Below are positions 17,247 through 26,677 of a DNA stretch of 30,390 bases, piece after piece; position 1 is the stretch's first letter, and every line of letters starts with the position of its first letter. The notes under the pieces are model-generated. The model did no database searches. It was not told where the DNA came from and was given only the letters and a program-made list of their open reading frames with translations. Made by a program: the position numbers and the translations under genes. The stretch is from Actinomycetes bacterium (GTDB lineage: Bacteria > Actinomycetota > Acidimicrobiia > Acidimicrobiales > RAAP-2), in NCBI GenBank assembly GCA_021784205.1, contig JAJXTB010000018.1:1-30390 (forward strand). The letters are read 5' to 3'.

Positions 17247-18781
17247 CGAGTGTCCTCGTCGTTGACTTCGGCGCTCAGTACGCCCAACTGATTGCCCGTC
17301 GCGTGCGCGAAGCGCACGTGTATTCAGAGATCGTCCCCGCCAGCATCACCGCCGAAGAGGTGGCGAGGCGTGCCCCCGGCGCGATCATCCTCTCGGGCGG
17401 GCCCAAGTCCGTCTACGAGGTGCCCGCGCCTTCGCTGGACCCGGCCATCTACGAGCTCGGCATCCCGATCCTGGGCATCTGCTACGGCGCCCAGCTGATG
17501 GCCCGTGACCTAGGTGGCGCCGTCGCGCGCACCGGCGCGGGCGAGTACGGGCGCACGACGCTCACCCGTTCGGGGCCCTCAACTCTGCTCGGCGAGTGGC
17601 CCGAGACGTCGACCTGCTGGATGAGTCACGGCGACGCGATCAGCGAAGCGCCGGCGGGCTTTGCGGTTACGGCGACGACGCCCGGCGCGCCGGTTGCGGT
17701 AATGGAGAACACCGAGCGGCGCCTGCACGCCGTCCAGTTCCACCCCGAGGTCGTCCACAGTGAGCGCGGCCAAGAGCTGCTCGCGCACTTTCTCCACCAC
17801 GTCGCGGGACTCGCTCCCACGTGGACCAACACCTCGATCATCGACGACGCCGTCACCGCGATCCGCGCCCAGGTCGGCGAGGAGAAGGTCCTCTGCGCGC
17901 TCTCGGGCGGCGTGGACTCGGCCGTCGCGGCCGCGTTGGTGATTCGCGCGGTGGGCCGCCAGCTCACCTGCGTCTTCGTTGACACCGGACTGATGCGCAT
18001 GAACGAGGGCCCCCAGATTGAGGAGACCTTCACCCGCCAGTTCGGCGTGGACTTCATCCACGTGAAGGCCGCGGACCGCTTCTTCGACGCCCTCGAAGGC
18101 GTCACCGACCCCGAGGCCAAGCGCAAGATCATCGGCGAGCTCTTCATCCGCGAGTTCGAGACGGTCGCGCGCGACCTGGGCGCGGGCGGCGACGGCCCGC
18201 GCTTCCTCGTCCAGGGCACCCTCTATCCCGACGTCATCGAGTCGGGCTCGGGACACGCGGCCAATATCAAGAGCCACCACAACGTGGGCGGGCTGCCCGA
18301 GGACCTCTCCTTTGACCTGGTGGAACCGCTGCGCGCACTCTTCAAGGACGAGGTGCGCCACGTCGGCGAAGAGTTGGGTCTGCCCGAGGAGATCGTCTGG
18401 CGCCAGCCCTTCCCGGGCCCGGGGCTTGGCGTGCGCATCGTCGGCGAGGTGACCCGCGAGCGCGCCGAGATCCTACGCCAGGCCGACGCCGTGGTGGTCG
18501 ACGAGATCCGTAAGGCCGGCCTGTATCGCGAGCTCTGGCAGAGCTTCGCCGTGTTACCCGCCGTGCGTACGGTGGGGGTCATGGGCGACGGCCGCACCTA
18601 CGCGTACCCGATCGTGATCCGTGCGGTCACCAGTGACGACGCGATGACCGCCGACTGGGCGCGCCTGCCCCACGATCTCATCGAGACAATCGCCAACCGA
18701 CTCATTCGTGAGGTCGAGGGCGTGAACCGCGTGGCCCTCGACGTGACGAGCAAGCCGCCGGGCACCATCGAGTGGGAGTGA
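17243..18781 (+). CDS. guaA: GMP synthase (glutamine-hydrolysing)
   Basis: GuaA converts XMP to GMP using glutamine and ATP. The 512-residue protein carries the class-I glutamine amidotransferase domain with the nucleophile in GICYGAQ (Cys80) and HPE at 167-169, then the ATP pyrophosphatase domain with the P-loop SGGVDS at 221-226. A C-terminal dimerisation domain follows, containing [15 protein letters not shown] and ending KPPGTIEWE. The only sensible start is the TTG at 17243, which overlaps the guaB3 stop as TTGA; the next codons contain no other start before the conserved [10 protein letters not shown]. It is coupled to guaB3 upstream and to pcrA downstream (GTGA overlap). Confidence 0.97.
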   Translation: MTSVLVVDFGAQYAQLIARRVREAHVYSEIVPASITAEEVARRAPGAIILSGGPKSVYEVPAPSLDPAIYELGIPILGICYGAQLMARDLGGAVARTGAGEYGRTTLTRSGPSTLLGEWPETSTCWMSHGDAISEAPAGFAVTATTPGAPVAVMENTERRLHAVQFHPEVVHSERGQELLAHFLHHVAGLAPTWTNTSIIDDAVTAIRAQVGEEKVLCALSGGVDSAVAAALVIRAVGRQLTCVFVDTGLMRMNEGPQIEETFTRQFGVDFIHVKAADRFFDALEGVTDPEAKRKIIGELFIREFETVARDLGAGGDGPRFLVQGTLYPDVIESGSGHAANIKSHHNVGGLPEDLSFDLVEPLRALFKDEVRHVGEELGLPEEIVWRQPFPGPGLGVRIVGEVTRERAEILRQADAVVVDEIRKAGLYRELWQSFAVLPAVRTVGVMGDGRTYAYPIVIRAVTSDDAMTADWARLPHDLIETIANRLIREVEGVNRVALDVTSKPPGTIEWE

Positions 18782-21039
18782 CCTCACCCTTTTCCGACGA
18801 GGCCCTCTTCGGCGACCTCGACAGCGCGCGACCCAACCCCGCGGACCTGCTCGAGGGCCTGACCGAGCCCCAGCGCGCGGCCGTGCTGCAGCGCGGCGGC
18901 CCCCTGCTCGTCGTGGCCGGCGCGGGCTCGGGCAAGACGCGCGTTCTCACGCGACGCATCGCGCACCTGCTGGCCACGGGCGACGCCCGGGCCTTCGAGG
19001 TGATGGCGATCACCTTCACCAACAAGGCGGCCGACGAGATGCGCCGGCGCGTGGCCGACCTCGTGGGACCCGAGGCGCGCGACATGTGGGTCTCGACGTT
19101 CCACTCGGCGTGTCTGCGCATGCTGCGCGCCCACGCCGACGTGCTGGGTTACGAGCGGGGATTCACGATCTACGACGCCGGCGACGCCCAGAACTTGGTC
19201 GAGCGCATCATGAACGAACTCAACCTCGACACCAAGCGCCTCAGCCCGCGCAGCGTGACCGCGGCCATCTCCGCGGCGAAGAACGAGATGATGGACGCGG
19301 CTAAATACGAGGCCTTCCACGGCGCTGACCCCTCGCGCAAGCGCATCGCCGAGATCTTCGCCATCTACGAGAAGCGCCTGCGAGCGGCCAACGCGATGGA
19401 CTTCGACGACCTGCTGGTGAATGCGGTGGCCATGTTGCGCGCCGACGCCGACGTGCTCGAGAGCTACCAGCGGCGCTTTCGCTACTTGCTCGTCGACGAG
19501 TTCCAAGACACCAACGGCGTGCAGAACGAACTCGTGATGATGCTCGCCGCCCAGCACCGCAACCTGTGCGTGGTCGGCGACTCGGACCAGTCGATCTACC
19601 GCTTCCGTGCGGCCGACGTGCGCAACATCCTTCAGTTTGAAGAGCGCTTCCCCGACGCGTCGGTGATCGTGCTCGAGCAGAACTTCCGCTCGACCCAGAC
19701 GATCCTCGACGCCGCCAACGCGGTGATCGCTCGCAACAACCGCCGTCGCGCCAAGAACCTCTTTACCGAGGGCGACCAGGGCGAGAAGATCCGCCTGTAT
19801 CGCGCGGGCGACGAGTACGACGAGGGGCGCTGGGTGGCGAGCGAGCTGCGCCGATTTGCCAGCGAGTACGGGCTCAACTGGAACCAGATGGCGGTCTTCT
19901 ACCGCACCAACGCCCAGAGCCGCATCCTGGAAGAGGAGATGCTGCGCGCGGGCATCGCCTACCGGGTGATCTCGGGCATGCGCTTCTACGACCGCAAAGA
20001 GGTGAAGAACGTCCTGGCCTACGCGCGGCTCATCGTGAACCCGCGCGACGAGGCCAGCGCGCGACGCGTGATCAACGAGCCCAAGCGCGGCGTGGGCGAC
20101 TCGGCCCAGGCCAAGCTCGGCGCCTACGCCGCCGAGAACGCCCTCTCCTTCGCCGAGGCCGCCGACCACGCCGCGGCGGCCGGTCTCACGGGACGCGCAC
20201 TGAATGGCGCCACGAAGTTCTCCATGATGCTCGACGAGCTGCGCGCTCTCGCCAATGACCTGTCTCCGCGCGAGATGATCGAGGCCATCGTGCGCGAGTC
20301 GGGCATGGGTGACGCGCTGCGCGAGGAGAGCACCGACGAGGCCTATTCGCGCTTAGAGAACCTCGGCGAACTGGCCTCCGCCGCAGCGCAGTACGAGACG
20401 CTGCTCGACTTCGTCGAGCGCATGGCGCTCGTCGCCGACTCCGACCAGCTCGACGCCGGGGCCGGCGCGGTCTCGCTGATGACCTTGCACGTCGCCAAGG
20501 GACTCGAGTTCCCGGCCGTCATCATCACCGGTCTCGAGGAGACGATCTTTCCCCACCGGCGCGCGCTCTCCGACGACGCCGAGCTCGAAGAGGAGAGGCG
20601 CCTGTGCTACGTGGGACTCACCCGCGCGATGCGTCACCTGTCGCTCACCCACGCCTGGACGCGCACCACCTGGGGCCAGCGCACCGACGCCCTGGCCAGC
20701 CGTTTCCTCGCCGAGGTCCCCTCCGAGCTCGTCGTCGACCTCTCCTCCACGCCGCCGCTTCGCCGGGCGAGCTTTTCTGACGAGGAGGGCTTCGTCGGGC
20801 GTTCCTCGAGCTTCGCCGAGGGCCGGGCCTTCGGCGCGGGCGCCGCGCCACCGGTGCGCTCGACGGGAGCCGAACTGCTGGGCCTGGCGCGCGGCGACGT
20901 GGTGATACATGACCGCTACGGGCGTGGCGTGGTGGCGAGTGTTGAGGGCGAGGGCTATCGCGCCAAGGCGGTCGTGATCTTTGACGAGCACGGTTCCAAG
21001 CATCTGATGCTCGCCATGACACCGCTTCGACGAGCCTGA
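18778..21039 (+). CDS. pcrA: ATP-dependent DNA helicase PcrA/UvrD
   Basis: PcrA is a superfamily-1 3'-to-5' helicase that works in nucleotide-excision repair, replication restart and RecA removal. The 753-residue protein has the Q-motif LTEPQRAAV (about 29-37), Walker A GAGSGKT at 48-54, [16 protein letters not shown] motif Ia, Walker B DEFQD from residue 240, [14 protein letters not shown] (motif III), QNFRST (motif IV), [22 protein letters not shown] (motif V) and YVGLTRAM (motif VI). Its C-terminal [14 protein letters not shown] domain matches the RNA-polymerase-interacting tail of PcrA. Two GTG starts six bases apart (18772, 18778) are possible; 18778 gives the 4-base overlap with guaA seen at other junctions. 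Confidence 0.95.
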   Translation: MTSPFSDEALFGDLDSARPNPADLLEGLTEPQRAAVLQRGGPLLVVAGAGSGKTRVLTRRIAHLLATGDARAFEVMAITFTNKAADEMRRRVADLVGPEARDMWVSTFHSACLRMLRAHADVLGYERGFTIYDAGDAQNLVERIMNELNLDTKRLSPRSVTAAISAAKNEMMDAAKYEAFHGADPSRKRIAEIFAIYEKRLRAANAMDFDDLLVNAVAMLRADADVLESYQRRFRYLLVDEFQDTNGVQNELVMMLAAQHRNLCVVGDSDQSIYRFRAADVRNILQFEERFPDASVIVLEQNFRSTQTILDAANAVIARNNRRRAKNLFTEGDQGEKIRLYRAGDEYDEGRWVASELRRFASEYGLNWNQMAVFYRTNAQSRILEEEMLRAGIAYRVISGMRFYDRKEVKNVLAYARLIVNPRDEASARRVINEPKRGVGDSAQAKLGAYAAENALSFAEAADHAAAAGLTGRALNGATKFSMMLDELRALANDLSPREMIEAIVRESGMGDALREESTDEAYSRLENLGELASAAAQYETLLDFVERMALVADSDQLDAGAGAVSLMTLHVAKGLEFPAVIITGLEETIFPHRRALSDDAELEEERRLCYVGLTRAMRHLSLTHAWTRTTWGQRTDALASRFLAEVPSELVVDLSSTPPLRRASFSDEEGFVGRSSSFAEGRAFGAGAAPPVRSTGAELLGLARGDVVIHDRYGRGVVASVEGEGYRAKAVVIFDEHGSKHLMLAMTPLRRA

Positions 21040-21043
21040 TCCC

Positions 21044-21062
21044 CTCCGCTTTATTAAAGGAG
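21044..21062 (+). promoter_or_regulatory. AT-rich inverted repeat after pcrA
   Basis: The 83-bp gap between pcrA and the next gene holds an unusually AT-rich spot with nested symmetry: CTCC (21044-21047) with GGAG (21059-21062), and CTTTA with TAAAG around a single T. There is no T-run, so it is a poor terminator. It could be a promoter or operator for the downstream gene; TTAAGAAT right after it has a loose -10 look. The function is unknown. Confidence 0.25.
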
Positions 21063-21122
21063 CCTTAAGAATCGGCCCCTCGGCGGATGGGTGGCGCTGA
21101 GCGGGTGTCAGAATGGAATCTC

Positions 21123-22379
21123 ATGGTCTCCACCCGACCCGTTTATCGGCCGCCGAGCGCGCCGGGCAACCATCGCCTGCCCCAGAGTGTCTACTGGCGC
21201 CGTCGCGCGCTCGTAGGCCTGGTCAGCGTCTCGGCGGCCTTCGTGCTCTACCTGGGCGGTACCCTCGCCTTCGCTCTGAACAACCCGACGTATGGGGTCT
21301 CCTACATGGCGCGGGCCGCCGAGTGGGGCCGCAGCCACGGCATGGGCAGCGTCATCACCTGGATCGAGACCGAGTACTACAAGCTCAACCCGCCCACGGT
21401 CGGCGGCAAGCCCCCGGCGTCGGCCTTCGGACACGGACCGACGAGTGTGGCGGTGCCCGCGGCTGGACATCTGCCCGAGCCGGCACGCATCCCGACCCCG
21501 GCGGCGAACCCCCTGCCCGGCGAGGGCGTCTGGCACGTCGCCGGTCGCACCACCGCGAGTGGGATCCCCACCATCTACGAAGCCTTCGTGCGGCCCAACA
21601 ACATCAACACGAGCTACGTCGTGGGCGTCGCGTGGATGGACCCGACCCTGCTGCGCGCCCAGCTCTACAGCGGCTCCTACATCCCCGGTGGCTATCACTT
21701 CAGCCACAGCGCGCCGATCACTGCCGCGGCGTCCAAGACGTTGGTCGCGGCCTTTAACGCCGGCTTTCGCATGCAGGACGCCAACGGCGGCTACTACACC
21801 GACGGTCGCATGATCCTGCCGTTGCGTAAGGGTGCGGCCTCGGTCGTGATCTTCAAGGACGGCACGATGACTCTGGGGGCGTGGGGCACCAAGGGATTCA
21901 CCATGAACAACCAGATCGCCTCGGTGCGACAGAACCTGCGCCTACTCGTCAATAACGGCAAGCCCGTGCCCGGTCTTGCGAATCCCAACTCGATCGCCTG
22001 GGGAAAGACCCTCGGCGGCACCTTCTCCGTGTGGCGCTCGGGGCTGGGAGTCACCAAGGACGGGGCCATCATCTACGTCGGCGGCCCGGCGCTCTCGATT
22101 CAGGACCTGGCCAACGTGCTGGTGCGCGCGGGCGCGGTGCGCGCGATGGAGCTCGACATCAACACCGACTGGGTGCAGTACTCGGTGTTCAACGGCCCCC
22201 TGAATGCGCCGATCAACGGCGGCAACGGCACGAGCCTGCTCAGCTCGATGAACGGTCCGCCGTCGCGCTACTTCACGACCTGGTGGAACCGGGACTTCTT
22301 CACGATGAGTCTGCGCCCGAGTGAGACGCTGTCCAAGTCGACGACGTCTACGACGTCCAAGCTGACTCCGGCGGGATAG
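21123..22379 (+). CDS. Membrane-anchored phosphodiester glycosidase (NAGPA/DUF2233) domain protein
   Basis: The C-terminal two-thirds resembles the phosphodiester glycosidase domain, named after the mammalian uncovering enzyme that removes GlcNAc from a phosphodiester. It contains LVAAFNAGFRMQDANGGYYTDGRM, a following VVIFKDGTMTLGAWG, GLGVTKDGAIIYVGGPAL and GAVRAMELDINTDWV. Residues 1-29 are basic, residues about 30-51 form one membrane helix (ALVGLVSVSAAFVLYLGGTLAF), and a proline/alanine-rich linker follows, so the domain should sit outside the cytoplasmic membrane. The Ser/Thr/Lys-rich tail (about 15 residues) is low complexity. ATG 21123 is chosen; an in-frame GTG at 21105 is possible and no clear ribosome-binding site is seen. 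The natural bacterial substrate is unknown; a wall or teichoic-like phosphodiester glycan is a guess. It converges with the GGDEF-EAL gene, with a 5-bp gap. Confidence 0.82.
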   Translation: MVSTRPVYRPPSAPGNHRLPQSVYWRRRALVGLVSVSAAFVLYLGGTLAFALNNPTYGVSYMARAAEWGRSHGMGSVITWIETEYYKLNPPTVGGKPPASAFGHGPTSVAVPAAGHLPEPARIPTPAANPLPGEGVWHVAGRTTASGIPTIYEAFVRPNNINTSYVVGVAWMDPTLLRAQLYSGSYIPGGYHFSHSAPITAAASKTLVAAFNAGFRMQDANGGYYTDGRMILPLRKGAASVVIFKDGTMTLGAWGTKGFTMNNQIASVRQNLRLLVNNGKPVPGLANPNSIAWGKTLGGTFSVWRSGLGVTKDGAIIYVGGPALSIQDLANVLVRAGAVRAMELDINTDWVQYSVFNGPLNAPINGGNGTSLLSSMNGPPSRYFTTWWNRDFFTMSLRPSETLSKSTTSTTSKLTPAG

Positions 22380-22384
22380 GCCCT

Positions 22385-24532
22385 TCAGAGGTTAAAGACG
22401 TGCTCGGCCAGCGCGGGCACGAGGTCCGCGCGCTTCGCGGGCGAAAAGTAGAAGCCCTGTCCGTGCCCACAGCCCATCGTGCGCAGCGTGGCGAGCTGGG
22501 AGGACGTCTCGATGCCTTCGGCGACCACCTCGATGCCGAGCTTCGCGCCCAGGGCCACCACGGCCTCGAGCAAAGCCTCGAGATCGGCGCTCGAGTGATG
22601 AGGGCTGACGAAGGACTTGTCGATCTTGAGAATCGCCGGGTGCAGCTGGGCGAGCTGGGAGAGTGACGAGTGCCCCGTCCCGAAGTCATCGAGGGCGACG
22701 CGCACTCCCATCTCCTGAAGACGGCGTGTGGTCGCCAACGTCTCGGTGACGTCAAAGAGCGCCACGCGCTCGGTGATCTCGACTACGAGCCGCTCGGGCG
22801 CGACGCCGCTTTCGGCGAGCTCGTCGTCGATGAGCTGCACGATTCCCCGATCGTGGAACTCGAGCGCTGAGAAGTTCACGCTGACCGAGGGGCTCGCGCG
22901 CCCGTCCGAGGGGGCCGGCCAGGTCGCGGCCGCGCTGAGTGCTTCGCGCAGCGCCTTTCGCCCGAGCTCGACGATGAGGGCGCTCTGCTCGGCCAAGGGA
23001 ATGAAGATCTCGGGCGAGATCCACCCCTGGCTCGCGTGGTGCCAGCGCATCAGGGCCTCGAAGCCCTCGACCGTGCCCGTGGCGAGATCGACGATCGGCT
23101 GGTAGTGCATCGTGAGATCGTTCGAGGCGAGGGCCACGTGCAGGTCCTGGGTGAGAGAGAAGCGACTCACCGCGCTCTGGCGCATCGAGGGATGAAAGAC
23201 CACGCTGGCGCCGCGACGCTCGCGCTTGGCTTCGTAGAGGGCCACGTCGGCCTCTTGGATGCAGTCGCCGTCCGGGGACTGGGCGTCGTAGAGGGCGATG
23301 CCCACGCTCGCTCGCTGGTCGATGCGAATGCCGTCGAACTCGAAGGGAGTGGCGAGGACGGCCAGGAGCCGTAGGGCGATCTCGGTGGCCTCGTGGGGGG
23401 AGGCGATGTCGTCGGCCAGGTACAAGAACTCGTCGCCGCCGAGTCGACACAGAGTGTCCGAATCACGCGTGACCATCTCGAATCGCCGAGCGATGCCTAC
23501 CAGCAGCTGATCGCCGATGAGGTGCCCGTAGGTGTCGTTGACGCCCTTGAAGTCGTCGAGGTCGACCAGCAGCACCGCGCCCATGGAGGCGTGGCGTCGT
23601 CCGCGCGCCCGGGCCTGGGCGAGGCGGTCCTCGAAGAGTGAGCGATTGGCCAGGCCCGTGAGGTGGTCGTGGAGCGCCTGGTCCGATAGCTGGGCGATCA
23701 GCGCCTGTTCTTCGGTGACGTCGCGCTGGGAGATAACGAAGTAGAGGATGCGCCCCGCGGCGTCGCGCGCCGCGGACTTGGCGACTTCGACCACTACCAC
23801 GTGGCCGTCACGGTGCAGGTAGCGCTTGGTGTACGTGGCCTCGCCGATGTCGCCACTGAGTACTCGTTGGTGGACGGTCGCAGATATCGTCTGGTCGTCG
23901 GGGTGGGTGTAGGCCGAGGAGTCGGCGCCGATGACCTCCTCGCGGCTGCGCCCGATCAGCTGGCAGAAGGACTCGTTGACCGCGATCGCGCGGTTGTTGA
24001 TGTCGGCGAGCACCATGGGGGCGGTGTTCGCCTCGAAGGCTAGTCGGAAGCGCTCCTCGCTCTCGGCGAGCATCGTGACGAAGGAGAGCGTGGCGGCGAG
24101 CTCGCGCTGGCGCTCGCGGGCGTCCTCGGAGGCGCTGGTGGGTGGATGCATCGCCGCGATGACCCACAGTTCGCCGTCGACCGTGATGGGCGCGAGCGTG
24201 ATGGCGACGGTCATCTCGCCGCGGTCCTTGGTCTGGAGTCGAAAGCTCGCGTCGAGGCTCATCGGGCGCGCCTTGGGATCTCTCAGGAAATCGGCGCGCC
24301 GTTCGAGGTGGGCGCGTCGCGCGTCGGGCGGCACGAGGACCTCGACGGAGCGACCGAGCAGTTCTTCGACCCGATATCCGCTGACGCGTGCGATGGGGGC
24401 TCCGACGTGGTGGATGACTCCCTCAACGTCGACGACGAGAACGTCGCCCGGCAGAATCGAGACAAGCCGATTCCACGCGTCAGATCGTTCTCCCAGCGAG
24501 TCCACGCCGTTCCCCCAGTCGGTCTCCGTCAT
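22385..24532 (-). CDS. PAS-PAS-GGDEF-EAL cyclic-di-GMP synthase/phosphodiesterase
   Basis: A 715-residue cytosolic signalling protein with two PAS sensor domains (about 18-130 and 155-275), a GGDEF domain (about 280-445) and an EAL domain (about 455-710). GGDEF is intact at 365-369 and has the inhibitory-site RxxD (RDSD, 356-359) five residues before it. The EAL catalytic set is also intact: EAL at 492-494, VNFSALEF, EITE, DDFGTG (615-620), Lys636, and AEGIET (671-676). Both making and degrading cyclic-di-GMP are therefore possible; which dominates cannot be read from sequence. No membrane helix is seen. ATG 24532 is used; an in-frame GTG nine codons later has a better ribosome-binding site. 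It lies 50 bp downstream of dprE2 on the same strand. Confidence 0.93.
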   Translation of the reverse strand: MTETDWGNGVDSLGERSDAWNRLVSILPGDVLVVDVEGVIHHVGAPIARVSGYRVEELLGRSVEVLVPPDARRAHLERRADFLRDPKARPMSLDASFRLQTKDRGEMTVAITLAPITVDGELWVIAAMHPPTSASEDARERQRELAATLSFVTMLAESEERFRLAFEANTAPMVLADINNRAIAVNESFCQLIGRSREEVIGADSSAYTHPDDQTISATVHQRVLSGDIGEATYTKRYLHRDGHVVVVEVAKSAARDAAGRILYFVISQRDVTEEQALIAQLSDQALHDHLTGLANRSLFEDRLAQARARGRRHASMGAVLLVDLDDFKGVNDTYGHLIGDQLLVGIARRFEMVTRDSDTLCRLGGDEFLYLADDIASPHEATEIALRLLAVLATPFEFDGIRIDQRASVGIALYDAQSPDGDCIQEADVALYEAKRERRGASVVFHPSMRQSAVSRFSLTQDLHVALASNDLTMHYQPIVDLATGTVEGFEALMRWHHASQGWISPEIFIPLAEQSALIVELGRKALREALSAAATWPAPSDGRASPSVSVNFSALEFHDRGIVQLIDDELAESGVAPERLVVEITERVALFDVTETLATTRRLQEMGVRVALDDFGTGHSSLSQLAQLHPAILKIDKSFVSPHHSSADLEALLEAVVALGAKLGIEVVAEGIETSSQLATLRTMGCGHGQGFYFSPAKRADLVPALAEHVFNL

Positions 24533-24582
24533 TTGAGCACGCCGACGTCGCCTACTGGGGACAGTGTGAAATTTGGGTGTCG

Positions 24583-25350
24583 TCAGCGATCGGCGAGAAG
24601 GCGCCACAACGTGGCGGGCAGGTGGCGCAGCACGAAGAACACGTAGCGCAGGATCGGCGGGGACCAGATGATCCGCTCGCCCGTAGCCAGGCCCCGCAGG
24701 GTGTTCTCGGCGACTTCGTTGACTCCGGTCGTGAAGGGGATCTCGCGCTGTCCGGTCGTCATCTTCGAACGCACGAAGCCCGGGCGCAGGATCTGCAGCG
24801 ACGCGCCGGTGCCCTCGAGGGAGTCGGCGATCCCCTGACAGAGTCGGTCCAGCCCCGCCTTGGCGCCGCCGTAGAGGTACTGCGTGCGCCGCACGCGTAC
24901 TGCGGCGACCGAGGAGATCACGAGGATCCGTCCGCGGCCCTGGGCGACGAGGCGAGCGCGCAGCTCGGTCAGTGCGGCCACCGGCCACGTGACGTTCACC
25001 GTGATCATGCGCGCGGCCGCCTCGGGGTCGTCTTCCATCTCGCTCTGGGTGCCGAGTAGTCCCACCGCCACGATCACGAGGTCGACCGGCCCGCCGACCT
25101 TGGCCAGGGCCTCGGCGACGACGCGCGTGGCGTTGCCCGGATCCTCGGCGTCAAAGAGCACGGTCTCGGTCGTCGCCGCGCCGTAGTCGCGGGCCTCGGC
25201 GGCCGCCGCGTCGAGCAGGTCCTGGTTGCGCCCGCAGAGCACGACGGTGTTGGTGCGCGCGGCGCAGAGCTTTCGCACGATGGCCCGCGCGATGTCCGAG
25301 CTGCCGCCGAGCACGACGACGTTTTGGGGCTGACCGAAGGCGTTATCCAT
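24583..25350 (-). CDS. dprE2: Decaprenylphosphoryl-2-keto-ribose reductase (DprE2-like SDR)
   Basis: DprE2 is the NADH-dependent reductase that finishes the 2'-epimerisation of decaprenyl-phospho-ribose to decaprenyl-phospho-arabinose (DPA), the arabinose donor for arabinan. The 255-residue protein is a short-chain dehydrogenase: nucleotide loop GGSSDIA at 15-21, catalytic Ser146/147 in VISSVAAVRVRR, and Tyr160/Lys164 in YGGAK. The SSVAxxRVRR...YGxxKAGLD pattern is specific to DprE2 relatives. A late hydrophobic stretch (ILRYVFFVLRHLPATLW) may touch the membrane, where its substrate lies. It overlaps dprE1 by 8 bases, which strongly supports the DprE2 assignment. Confidence 0.9.
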   Translation of the reverse strand: MDNAFGQPQNVVVLGGSSDIARAIVRKLCAARTNTVVLCGRNQDLLDAAAAEARDYGAATTETVLFDAEDPGNATRVVAEALAKVGGPVDLVIVAVGLLGTQSEMEDDPEAAARMITVNVTWPVAALTELRARLVAQGRGRILVISSVAAVRVRRTQYLYGGAKAGLDRLCQGIADSLEGTGASLQILRPGFVRSKMTTGQREIPFTTGVNEVAENTLRGLATGERIIWSPPILRYVFFVLRHLPATLWRLLADR

Positions 25351-26677
25351 GGGGGAATCCTAGGTGGAGGCGTCGGGCGAGGTCGCTGGTGAGATGGCCC
25401 TCGGGGTCCACGCGGGCCTTGACCGAGAGGAAGTCGTCGAGCCCCGGGTACATCGCGGCGAAGGTCGCTGGCGCCAGGCGCGCGTCCTTGGCCAGATAGA
25501 CGCGCCCGCCGGCGGCGAGAACGAGTTGGTCGAGCTCATCAAGCGTGCCCGGCAGCTTGTCTGGCCCGACCGGCAGGTCGAGGGCCAGCGTCCAGCCGGG
25601 CTGGGGGAAGGAGAGGGGGGCCGGCGTCGCCGGGCCGAAGCGCTTTAAGACCGCGAGGAAGCTCGGCACGCGCGAGGCCGACAGGCGCGAAATCGCCTCG
25701 ACGATGGCCTCGGAGCGCTCGTCGGGCACGCAGAACTGGTACTGGACGAAGCCGCGTCGGCCGTAGAGGCGGTTCCAGTCGCGCACGCCATCGAGGGGGT
25801 GAAAGAACGTTGAGAGTGCCTGCGCCTCGCCGCGTTCGTGGCGCGGTGCCGAGCGGAACCACAGCTCGTTGAACGCCCTGATCGAGAGGGGATTGAGCAG
25901 CCCGCTCGGCGCGTCGAGGGGGACCGTGAGCCGCGCGGGGCGCGGGCTACGCAGGTGGGGCTCGTCGATCTGGCGGAGCGACGCGTGCTCGCCGCGGGTG
26001 AGAATCGCGCGGCCCATGTGCCGGCCCCGCGTCATGCAGTCGACCCAGGCCACCGAGTAGTGATAGCGGTCGTCGCCGCTCTTCATCTCGCTCATCACGG
26101 CGTCGAGGTCGTCAAAGCGGTCGGTGTCGACGATGACCTGGTCGGTCTCGATGCGCATCATCTGGATCGTGACGCTGGTCACCACGCCGGTCAGTCCCAT
26201 CGCGCCCATCGTCGCCCAGAACAGCTCGGCCTCGTGAGTGGGACTCGTCTCGAACGTGCCCACCGGGGTCACGATGCGCAGCGCTCTCACGTGCGCGGCG
26301 ATCGAGCCGTCGCGGTGGTGGTTCTTGCCGTGGACGTCGGCGCCGATCATGCCGCCCACGCTGACCTGGCGGGTGCCGGGGGTGACCGGGATGAACCAGC
26401 CCTGGGGGATCGACAGGGCCAGCAGGTCGTCGAGCGACACGCCCGCACCCACCGTGACGAGGCCCTCGGAGGTGATCGACGAAACGCCATCGAGCCCGGA
26501 GTTGTCCAGCACGACGCCGCCGGCGAGTTGGGCGGCGTCGCCGTAGCTGCGTCCGAGCCCGCGGGCGATCACCTCGCCGGAGAGGGCGGCGGCCACCTCG
26601 TCCTCGTTGGTGGGCGTGATCAGAGTGGCGAGGCTCGCGGCCGTGCGCCCCCAGCCCGTGAGACGGACCCGGTTCAT
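25343..26677 (-). CDS. dprE1: Decaprenylphosphoryl-ribose 2'-oxidase (DprE1-like, FAD)
   Basis: DprE1 oxidises decaprenyl-phospho-ribose to the 2'-keto intermediate with FAD. The 444-residue protein has the FAD-binding PCMH fold: RGLGRSYGDAAQ (39-50), VTPGTRQVSVGGMIGADVHGKNHH (about 98-121, with the flavin-site His116), and a C-terminal substrate domain with VYLAKDAR (Lys397, matching the essential Lys418 of M. tuberculosis). In M. tuberculosis the benzothiazinone-reactive Cys387 sits in a GWNIC motif; here the motif is GWTLA, so the residue is Ala365. It overlaps ubiA by 4 bases (ATGA) and dprE2 by 8. Confidence 0.93.
   Translation of the reverse strand: MNRVRLTGWGRTAASLATLITPTNEDEVAAALSGEVIARGLGRSYGDAAQLAGGVVLDNSGLDGVSSITSEGLVTVGAGVSLDDLLALSIPQGWFIPVTPGTRQVSVGGMIGADVHGKNHHRDGSIAAHVRALRIVTPVGTFETSPTHEAELFWATMGAMGLTGVVTSVTIQMMRIETDQVIVDTDRFDDLDAVMSEMKSGDDRYHYSVAWVDCMTRGRHMGRAILTRGEHASLRQIDEPHLRSPRPARLTVPLDAPSGLLNPLSIRAFNELWFRSAPRHERGEAQALSTFFHPLDGVRDWNRLYGRRGFVQYQFCVPDERSEAIVEAISRLSASRVPSFLAVLKRFGPATPAPLSFPQPGWTLALDLPVGPDKLPGTLDELDQLVLAAGGRVYLAKDARLAPATFAAMYPGLDDFLSVKARVDPEGHLTSDLARRLHLGFPHG

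Noticed and set aside
18784..20169. 461-codon minus-strand frame opposite pcrA
   Set aside because: Fully inside pcrA, whose helicase motifs are all present; the translation is a His/Val/Gly-rich artefact.
22377..22387. Possible bidirectional terminator between the glycosidase and GGDEF-EAL genes
   Set aside because: Only five bases separate the two stop codons and no hairpin with a T-run is present.
24533..24988. 152-codon N-terminal extension of the GGDEF-EAL protein
   Set aside because: It lies inside dprE2 in another frame and is Arg/Pro-rich, with no domain; the PAS domain starts soon after ATG 24532.
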